64,000 bases of DNA, from positions 2,170,001-2,234,000 of the forward strand of contig CAWFMM010000004.1 of the NCBI GenBank assembly GCA_963817035.1, given 5' to 3'. The position numbers were made by a program, and so were the translations under genes. Positions 58,920 through 64,000 of the stretch are shown here, in pieces. The first letter of the stretch is position 1, and the number at the start of each line of letters is the position of its first letter. The DNA comes from AC-49 sp963817035 (lineage in GTDB: Bacteria > Actinomycetota > Thermoleophilia > Solirubrobacterales > Solirubrobacteraceae). The notes under the pieces are model-generated. The model made no database searches and was not told the DNA's origin. It saw only the letters and a list, made by a program, of their open reading frames with translations.

Positions 58920-59233
58920 TCCTCGGGAGCCAGCCGATAGCCGAATCCGACGTGCGTGTGGATGAAGGCACGGCCGGGCGCGGACTGCTCGAGCTTGCCG
59001 CGCAGCTTGTGAACGTACACGTCGATCGAGCGGTCGCCGGGGCGCAGCGGATGGCCCCAGGCCATCTCATACAGCTCCTCGCGAGTAACGATCCGGCCGG
59101 CGTGGCGGGCGAGAGCGACGAGCAGCAGAAACTCGCGGACGCTGAGCGTCAGCGCATGGCCGTCAGCCAGCGCAAGACCATGATCGGGCTGGATCTCCAG
59201 CTCCTCCACACGCAGAACCTCGTTGGAATCCAT
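58883..59233 (-). CDS. Receiver-less OmpR-type winged-helix regulator
   Basis: 116 aa from ATG at 59233 (59248 also possible). The whole protein is a Trans_reg_C domain: LRVEELEIQPDHGLALADGHALTLSVREFLLLVALARHAGRIVTREELYEMAWGHPLRPGDRSIDVYVHKLRGKLEQ, then IHTHVGFGYRLAPE. No phosphorylation domain, so not a conventional response regulator. It lies just upstream of and parallel to the pst operon; its final residues DSHPFHKASTSR are written by the pstS2 Pho-box DNA. It has its own array upstream. Likely a Pho-regulon factor; partner unknown. Confidence 0.82.
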   Translation of the reverse strand: MDSNEVLRVEELEIQPDHGLALADGHALTLSVREFLLLVALARHAGRIVTREELYEMAWGHPLRPGDRSIDVYVHKLRGKLEQSAPGRAFIHTHVGFGYRLAPEDSHPFHKASTSR

Positions 59234-59283
59234 GAGCCCGGCTTCCATCTGCCGGAGACTCTGTCGAGCGTGGGCGGGGTCGC

Positions 59284-59322
59284 GGTTACCACGTTGTGAA
59301 CCCCCTGTGAAACAGATGTGAA
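59284..59322 (-). promoter_or_regulatory. Pho-box array upstream of the winged-helix gene
   Basis: GGTTAC, TGTGAA, TGTGAA and TGTGAA at 59284, 59295, 59306 and 59317, 11 bp apart. Orientation matches the minus-strand regulator (51 bp to its ATG at 59233); TTCACA-N17-TAACCG is present. It could also serve the divergent DUF47 gene at 59363. Confidence 0.75.
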
Positions 59323-59362
59323 CGTCGTTCACGACGGTTTGCGGGGTGTCTACGGTGGCCCC

Positions 59363-59986
59363 ATGCGGCTCTTTGCGCGCGCGCTCGACGCGACCCTGCT
59401 GGAACTCGTCGAGGAGGCCGGGCGCAACGTGCAACGCTCGACCCTGCTGCTGCGCGACCTGCTTGTCGACTGGCCCGAGCACTCGGATCTCGCGCGGGAC
59501 CTCGTGCTCTGCGAGCAGGAGGGCGACCGCATCACCCACGACATCATCCACCGCCTCAACGGCGGTGGCTCCGGGCGCCCCCCGTTCGACAGCGCCGACG
59601 GCCACGCGCTCGCGACCGCGCTCGACGACATCGTCGACTTCGCCGAGCAGACAGCCGACATGCTCGTGATCTACGGCGTCGAGGCACCGATGGAGCAGGC
59701 GACCGCGATGGGCGATGTGCTGGTCGGCGCCGGCGAGCAGGTGGCGCTGGCGTTGCGAGCATTGAGGACCGGCGGCGAGATCGCGCCTCAGCTCGTCGAG
59801 ATCCACCGGCTGGAGAACGAGGGTGATCGCATCTCGCGGGATGCGGTCGCGTCTCTGTTCGCGACCGGGATCGACCCGATGGTCGTCATCCGGTGGAAGG
59901 ACGTCTTCGAGTCGCTCGAGGCGAGCGTCGACGCGTGCGAGACGGTTGCGCACGTGCTCGAGGGGATCAGCTTGCGGCGGCGGTAG
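59363..59986 (+). CDS. DUF47/PhoU-like phosphate-transport accessory protein
   Basis: 207 aa from ATG at 59363. All-helical: LLELVEEAGRNVQRSTLLLRDLLVDWPEHSDLARDLVLCEQEGDRITHDIIHRLNG, ALDDIVDFAEQTADMLVIYGVEAPMEQA, LVEIHRLENEGDRISRDAVASLFATGIDPMVVIRWKDVFESLEASVDACETVAHVLEGISL. The E-x-E-G-D-R motifs and DxxExxxD pattern are those of DUF47 (YkaA), usually next to a Pit transporter. No pit gene is here; it lies in the Pho locus, divergent from the winged-helix gene. Confidence 0.88.
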   Translation: MRLFARALDATLLELVEEAGRNVQRSTLLLRDLLVDWPEHSDLARDLVLCEQEGDRITHDIIHRLNGGGSGRPPFDSADGHALATALDDIVDFAEQTADMLVIYGVEAPMEQATAMGDVLVGAGEQVALALRALRTGGEIAPQLVEIHRLENEGDRISRDAVASLFATGIDPMVVIRWKDVFESLEASVDACETVAHVLEGISLRRR

Positions 59987-59992
59987 GACACG

Positions 59993-60023
59993 TTGGTCTG
60001 CCGTCCGGTAGACCAAATGGTCT
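59993..60023. repeat. Overlapping inverted repeats at the GGDEF/HD-GYP start codon
   Basis: TTGGTCT (59993-59999) pairs with AGACCAA (60010-60016), loop 10; GACCA (60011-60015) also pairs with TGGTC (60018-60022) across AA. The ATG at 60017 lies inside the second palindrome. Could be an operator or alternative RNA hairpins. Confidence 0.5.
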
Positions 60024-62065
60024 CCTTCCCCCTCAAGGTTGCTTTTCGCAGCGCCGAAGAGCTTCGGGTGAAGGCCTTCCGACACCCCGCCGCGACGCTT
60101 GGCCTCGGGCTGGTGCTCACCTGGGTCCTGCTCTACGAGCTCGACGTGCTCACGCATGTGTTCCCGCTGCGCGGGATCGCGCTCGGGCGCCCGGCGCACC
60201 TGATCACCGACGCCGCAGCGGGGGTGCTGTGCGCGATCGCCGCGCTGCGCCACCGCGGCATGGCGCGCTGGTCGTGGCTGCTCGTGTCCGCCGGCATCCT
60301 CGCGTGGACGGCCGGCGATGCCTATTGGACCTTCGTCCTGCTCGACGACCCACATATCCCCGTCCCGTCGCTCGCCGACGCGGGCTACCTGCTCTTCCCG
60401 CTGCTGACCTTCGCCGGCCTCGTCGGTCTGCTGCGCACCCAGGTCCACGACATGCGCCACGGCGCCTGGCTCGACGCGGTGACCGCCGGGCTCGCGGTCT
60501 CGGCGGTCGCGGCCGCACTCGTCATGCCGACCGTCATGAGCAACGCCGGCGGCGGTGGGCTCGCCATCGACACGAACCTCGCCTACCCGATCACCGACAT
60601 GGTGCTGCTCGCCGTCGTCGTCGGAGCGACCGCCGCACGCGGCTGGCGCCTCGACACGGCGTGGTCGCTGGCCGGCGTCGGGATCATCGGCTTCTGGATC
60701 GCCGACTCCCACTACCTCGTCACCGTCAACTCCTACAGCTTCCCCAACGCCTTCGATGTCGGCTGGGGCCTGTGCTTCTGGTTTTTGGCCGCGAGCGCCT
60801 CGCGCCCGGCGCCCGGCGTAGCGGTCGGTGTGCAGTTCGGGCGCCGCTTCGACCTGCTCCCGCTCGCGTTCGCGGCGACGAGTCTCGGCGTGCTCGTGTA
60901 CGCCGGCCTCTGGGGCACGACCGCATCGGCGGTCGCGTTGGCGGCGATTTCGCTCGTCGCTTCCGGGGCGCGGCTTTGGCTGACGTTCCGCGACAACAAC
61001 GAGATGCTGGAGGCGTCGCAGCGTGACGCACTGACCGACGCGCTGACCGGTCTCGGCAACCGCCGAGCGCTGCTCAGCGATCTCGAACACGTGCTTGCAA
61101 CCGCGACGCACAGCCTCCACCAGACGCTGCTGCTGTTCGACCTCGATGGGTTCAAGCAGTACAACGACACGTACGGCCACGGCGCCGGCGACGAGTTGCT
61201 GACGCAGATCGGACGGATGATCACCGCTGAGGTCGCGGGCCGCGGGACGGCCTATCGCATGGGCGGCGACGAGTTCTGCGCGCTGCTGCGGGTCGGGTCG
61301 GCGCCGCCGGAGGTCGTCGCGCGCAACGTGGCAGCACGCCTGTCGCTGGCCGGGGACCGGTCCGGAGTCACCGCTTCGTACGGCATGGTCACGATCCCGA
61401 CCGAGGCGACCGAGAGCGCCGCGGCACTGCAACTGGCCGACCACCGGATGTACGAACGCAAGAACGGCAGCCGGCCGTCCGCGGGCAGCCAGAGCCGCGA
61501 CGTCCTGCTGACCGCGCTGGCCGAGCGCAACCCCGACCTCGGTGAGCACCTTTCGACGGTCGCCGAGCTCGCCGTGGCGGTCGCCGAGGTGATGGGCCTC
61601 AATCCCGAAGCGGTGATGGAGGTGCGCCACGCGGCGGACCTGCACGACGTCGGCAAGGTCGCGATTCCCGACGCGATCCTCGACAAGCCCGGCCCACTCG
61701 GCACCGAGGAGTGGGTGCTGATGCACCGCCACACGATCATCGGCGAACGGATCGTCGGCGCCGCCCCGGCACTGCGCGGCGTCGGCGATCTCGTCCGCGC
61801 GAGCCACGAGCGCCACGACGGGAGCGGCTACCCCGATGGGCTCGTCGGCACCGAGATCCCGCTCGGCGCGCGCATCATCGCGGTCTGCGACTCGTTCGAC
61901 GCGATGACCGCCGATCGGCCCTACCGCCGGGCGATGAGCCACGAAGCGGCGATCGCCGAACTCGACCGGGTCTCCGGCGGGCAGTTCGATCCTGCGGTGG
62001 TCGACGCGTTCAAGGCCGCGCACGCACGCCTGCTGGCGACCCGCCGGCTGCCCCGCGCTGCCTGA
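60017..62065 (+). CDS. Membrane GGDEF diguanylate cyclase with HD-GYP phosphodiesterase domain
   Basis: 682 aa from ATG at 60017 (a TTG at 59993 adds 8). About eight to nine helices in residues 20-320. GGDEF domain: DALTDALTGLGNRRALLSDL, LLFDLDGFKQYNDTYGHGAGDELL, YRMGGDEFCALLRV with an intact signature. HD-GYP domain: DLHDVGKVAIPDAILDKPGPL, MHRHTIIGERIVGAAPAL, ASHERHDGSGYPDGLVGTEIPLGARIIAVCDSFDAMTADRPYR, all metal residues present. A single protein able in principle to make and degrade c-di-GMP. Its start is embedded in overlapping inverted repeats. Confidence 0.95.
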   Translation: MVSFPLKVAFRSAEELRVKAFRHPAATLGLGLVLTWVLLYELDVLTHVFPLRGIALGRPAHLITDAAAGVLCAIAALRHRGMARWSWLLVSAGILAWTAGDAYWTFVLLDDPHIPVPSLADAGYLLFPLLTFAGLVGLLRTQVHDMRHGAWLDAVTAGLAVSAVAAALVMPTVMSNAGGGGLAIDTNLAYPITDMVLLAVVVGATAARGWRLDTAWSLAGVGIIGFWIADSHYLVTVNSYSFPNAFDVGWGLCFWFLAASASRPAPGVAVGVQFGRRFDLLPLAFAATSLGVLVYAGLWGTTASAVALAAISLVASGARLWLTFRDNNEMLEASQRDALTDALTGLGNRRALLSDLEHVLATATHSLHQTLLLFDLDGFKQYNDTYGHGAGDELLTQIGRMITAEVAGRGTAYRMGGDEFCALLRVGSAPPEVVARNVAARLSLAGDRSGVTASYGMVTIPTEATESAAALQLADHRMYERKNGSRPSAGSQSRDVLLTALAERNPDLGEHLSTVAELAVAVAEVMGLNPEAVMEVRHAADLHDVGKVAIPDAILDKPGPLGTEEWVLMHRHTIIGERIVGAAPALRGVGDLVRASHERHDGSGYPDGLVGTEIPLGARIIAVCDSFDAMTADRPYRRAMSHEAAIAELDRVSGGQFDPAVVDAFKAAHARLLATRRLPRAA

Positions 62066-62189
62066 CGCAACCGCATCGCCATGCTCCCCGACGACGACGC
62101 CGGCGACGCCGTCACCCATGTCCCACTCCTGAAGCAGTGCCGCCGGATCGCCGCGCTAGTGATTCGTGGCGAGTGCGACGGTCGCCCTG

Positions 62190-62228
62190 TTGGACCATCG
62201 GTCCAATGCGTTACGACCGATGGGTCAT
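62190..62228. repeat. Two GACC/GGTC palindromes upstream of the Usp-like gene
   Basis: TTGGACC-ATC-GGTCCAA (62190-62206, 7-bp arms) and GACC-GATG-GGTC just downstream, ahead of the 62242 gene. They share GACC-N3/4-GGTC with the palindrome at 60011. Confidence 0.5.
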
Positions 62229-62241
62229 GAGACTGCGCGCA

Positions 62242-62907
62242 ATGAGCGTAAACGTGATCGTCTCGTACGACGGCAGCGACAACGACGACGACGGGCTGAG
62301 CCTGGCCGGGATGCTCAAGAGCGCCGGCGTGACCCTCGGTCTGGCCTACGTGCGCCACTCGCACGAGTTCGGGGAACGCCGGGAGGAGATCGCCCAGTTC
62401 GACGCGGAGAAGCGTCTGGACCTCGGCGCCGGTCGCATCGGTGACCTCGACATGGCCAAGCACGTGCTCGTCGCGCCGTCGACCGGCGAGGGACTGCGGC
62501 AGTTCGCCGAGTCCGAGGGCGCGTCGATGGTCGTCTTCGGCTCCGAATATCGCACGGGTCCCGGGCGCGCCGAGCCCGGCAAGTCGGCGCAGTACCTGAT
62601 CGAAAACGGGTCGTTCGCCATCGCCGTGGCGGCCGCCGGCCTGCGCGTGGATCCGGACGCTCTGATCTCCAAGATCCGCGTCGTCGCGGCCGACGGTGAC
62701 GACGCCGCCGAGCAGACCGCGGCCTCGCTGGCCGCCAAGCTCGGCGCGACCGTGGTCACCGATCCCGGCGCGACAGATCTCATCGTCGTCGGCTCATCGA
62801 GCGAGACGACGGGACGGATCAGGCTCAGCGGGGCAGCACGGTCGGTGCTCGACGGCGCGACCGGATCCGTGCTCGTCGTGCCGCGCGGCACGCCGCTGCT
62901 GGTGTAG
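62242..62907 (+). CDS. Universal-stress-protein-like
   Basis: 221 aa from ATG at 62242; in-frame ATGs at 62206 and 62227 lie inside or next to the palindromes. Two Usp-like halves: VNVIVSYDGSDNDDDGLSLAGMLKSAGVTLGLAYVRH with HVLVAPSTGEGLRQFAESEGASMVVFGSEYRTGPGR, and KIRVVAADGDDAAEQTAASLAAKLGATVV with TDLIVVGSSSETTGRIRLSGAARSVLDGATGSVLVVPRGTP. The second half keeps the G-(2)-G-(9)-G-S ATP-site style. Cytoplasmic stress-linked protein; targets unknown. Confidence 0.82.
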   Translation: MSVNVIVSYDGSDNDDDGLSLAGMLKSAGVTLGLAYVRHSHEFGERREEIAQFDAEKRLDLGAGRIGDLDMAKHVLVAPSTGEGLRQFAESEGASMVVFGSEYRTGPGRAEPGKSAQYLIENGSFAIAVAAAGLRVDPDALISKIRVVAADGDDAAEQTAASLAAKLGATVVTDPGATDLIVVGSSSETTGRIRLSGAARSVLDGATGSVLVVPRGTPLLV

Positions 62908-62971
62908 GCGCCCGCGCGCTGTCTTTCGGGCAGCGAGCAGGAGGCGGGCCTGCGCACGAGAATCCCGCAAG

Positions 62972-63703
62972 GTGGCTGACAACACCATCGGGTCGGGCCA
63001 CCGACGCGGGCGGCGCGAGACGCGGCTGGAGCTGGCTGAGCGGATCGGCGACGCCTACGGGCTCGTCCTCATCCTGATCCTCGTCACGTTCGTCGTGACG
63101 ATGACCCTGCCGCCCGAGGGATCCGGCGGCCGCGTCGCCGCGATCACCGTCGCGGGGCTGACGGCGATCATCGCGTTCACGAGCTCAGACGTGCGCCCGG
63201 CGCGTGTCCGCTTGGCGGTGGTCGTGGTGATCGCCGCCGTCGCGGCGTCAGTGCTCGCCGAGACCATCCCGTCGCACCGGTTGCTCTCGATCGCGTTCAT
63301 CGCCGACGCGACCCTGCTCGGCATCGCCGCGATCACGATTCTGCGACGCGTGATCATCGGCGCCAACGAGGTCGACTTTCGCACGATCCTCGGGGCGATC
63401 AGCGTCTTCACCCTGCTCGGTCTGCTGTTCGCCTTCCTCTACATCTCCTTCGGGCGCTGGACCGAGAGCGGGTTCTTCACCGGCGTGCCTCACGCACGAG
63501 CGAGCGACTACCTCTTCTTCAGCTACACGACGCTCACGACGACGGGCTACGGCGACCTTGTCCCGGCGGGGACCGTGGGCCAGTCCGTCGCCGTGATGGA
63601 GATGCTGGTCGGCCAGATCTTCCTCGTGACGCTGGTCGCCGGGCTCGTCAGCCTCTGGCGCCCAGGGCCGCGGCCGACTCCGGCCGTCCCGAGCGACGCC
63701 TGA
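62972..63703 (+). CDS. Voltage-gated-type K+ channel
   Basis: 243 aa from GTG at 62972. Several helices: YGLVLILILVTFVVTMTL, VAAITVAGLTAIIAFTS, RLAVVVVIAAVAASVLAET, LLSIAFIADATLLGIAAITIL, TILGAISVFTLLGLLFAFLYISFG, then the pore SDYLFFSYTTLTTTGYGDLVPAGTVGQSVAVMEMLVGQIFLVTLVAGLVSLW. The filter TTTGYGD is canonical, unlike the 25148-26143 protein. No RCK domain. A hairpin terminator with a short T run follows. Confidence 0.88.
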   Translation: MADNTIGSGHRRGRRETRLELAERIGDAYGLVLILILVTFVVTMTLPPEGSGGRVAAITVAGLTAIIAFTSSDVRPARVRLAVVVVIAAVAASVLAETIPSHRLLSIAFIADATLLGIAAITILRRVIIGANEVDFRTILGAISVFTLLGLLFAFLYISFGRWTESGFFTGVPHARASDYLFFSYTTLTTTGYGDLVPAGTVGQSVAVMEMLVGQIFLVTLVAGLVSLWRPGPRPTPAVPSDA

Positions 63704-63712
63704 TCCCGGCGC

Positions 63713-63749
63713 CCTGGACGGGCCCCACGCCCCCGGACAACCGTCCAGG
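63713..63749 (+). terminator. Hairpin terminator after the K+ channel gene
   Basis: Perfect 9-bp arms CCTGGACGG (63713-63721) and CCGTCCAGG (63741-63749), 19-nt loop, followed by CGTTTTC. Confidence 0.7.
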
Positions 63750-63775
63750 CGTTTTCGCGACAGGAGCATCATGGC

Positions 63776-63933
63776 GTGACGAATGCCACGACGGCATTCG
63801 ATCCTGTCACGAAGACAACTCTCGGGCGGCGGCACGACGACCACGACGACGACTCCGACGAACCCGACGACGCCCCCGCAACGTGCCCACGACTCCGACC
63901 ACCACCACGACGCCGGGTGGCGGCGTGAGCTAG
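63776..63933 (+). pseudogene. Eroded C-terminus of a Thr/Pro-rich surface protein
   Basis: Three frames in turn spell one sensible tail: VTNATTAFDPVTKTTLG, then GGGTTTTTTPTNPTTPP, then TTPTTTTTPGGGVS and TAG at 63931-63933. Two frame changes within 160 bp and no upstream domain indicate a gene remnant. The GAATGCC/GGCATTC hairpin at its start may have mediated the deletion. Confidence 0.4.
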
Positions 63934-63951
63934 TCACACACGCTGAGTGGG

Positions 63952-63973
63952 GGGCGGCGCTTCGGCGCCGCCC
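63952..63973 (+). terminator. Hairpin terminator with TTCG tetraloop
   Basis: 9-bp arms GGGCGGCGC (63952-63960) and GCGCCGCCC (63965-63973) closed by TTCG, 18 bp past the stop of the Thr-rich remnant. Confidence 0.75.
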
Positions 63974-64000
63974 GAGGCGTTGAGGTCCGCTACCAGCGCG

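Noticed and set aside
53260..59248. A phoR-type histidine kinase gene in the Pho locus
   Set aside because: No frame in this region shows HisKA or HATPase motifs (H-box, N-box, G-boxes).
58883..62119. Very long minus-strand open frame of over 1000 codons across the GGDEF/HD-GYP gene
   Set aside because: It is antisense to a clear two-domain gene; its translation is Arg/Asp/Gly-rich low-complexity. Only its last 116 codons (winged-helix domain) are real.
62081..62230. 49-codon ORF overlapping the Usp-like gene as ATGA
   Set aside because: GC3 collapses in its second half, where it crosses the palindromes, and no ribosome-binding site is seen; probably chance.

Overview
The window is G+C-rich, coding-dense bacterial chromosome with many GTG starts and 1-4 nt stop/start overlaps. 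The gene families suggest a free-living actinobacterium, most like Thermoleophilia/Solirubrobacterales: ECF sigma genes paired with single-pass membrane partners that share a VPDG-type C-terminal module, two PstS proteins, TadE/TadG-like proteins, MBOAT plus SGNH acyl-transfer genes, CcdA-type cytochrome c maturation, DUF3467 and a GAP-family protein. This placement is inferred from gene content and style; no rRNA is present.

Region 1 (1-10.24 kb) looks like the right end of an integrated element. It holds a truncated VPDG-module protein, two ECF sigma/membrane-partner pairs, small secreted proteins, a TIM-barrel-like protein of unknown role divergent from a Xre/RES toxin-antitoxin pair, an HTH protein and a tyrosine recombinase. 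The element ends at a 3' half of tRNA-Gly(CCC) at 10198-10239, preceded by paired direct repeats.

Region 2 (10.4-23.5 kb) is mostly envelope and secreted functions. It has a GH3 beta-glucosidase split by a frameshift, a GAP-family membrane protein, a probable polysaccharide O-acylation module (two SGNH proteins, MBOAT, CapA, another SGNH lipoprotein), and a cytochrome c biogenesis operon (TlpA-CcmH-CcdA).

Region 3 (23.5-47.6 kb) is core housekeeping: argS / K+ channel-like / rlmH; a metallophosphoesterase / lipoprotein / Ser-Thr kinase / SDR operon; tgt; dedA; a MarR/ring-cleaving dioxygenase pair; a gap-pgk-tpiA-gpmI glycolysis operon downstream of rapZ; uvrC; and an HDOD-GGDEF protein.

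Region 4 (47.6-60 kb) is a phosphate-starvation locus interrupted by a TadE/TadG cluster and a TetR/CrtA-like pair. pstS1 stands alone. pstS2-pstC-pstA-pstB-phoU and a response regulator form the main operon, preceded by a receiver-less winged-helix regulator and a divergent DUF47 gene. Three arrays of TGTGAA/TGTTAC blocks at exact 11-bp periodicity lie upstream of pstS1, of pstS2 and of the winged-helix gene, defining a likely local Pho regulon. pstB and pstS2 each carry a single-base frameshift.

Region 5 (60-64 kb) encodes a membrane GGDEF/HD-GYP protein, a universal-stress-like protein and a K+ channel, then terminators and the eroded end of a Thr/Pro-rich protein. GACC-N3/4-GGTC palindromes sit at the starts of the first two genes.
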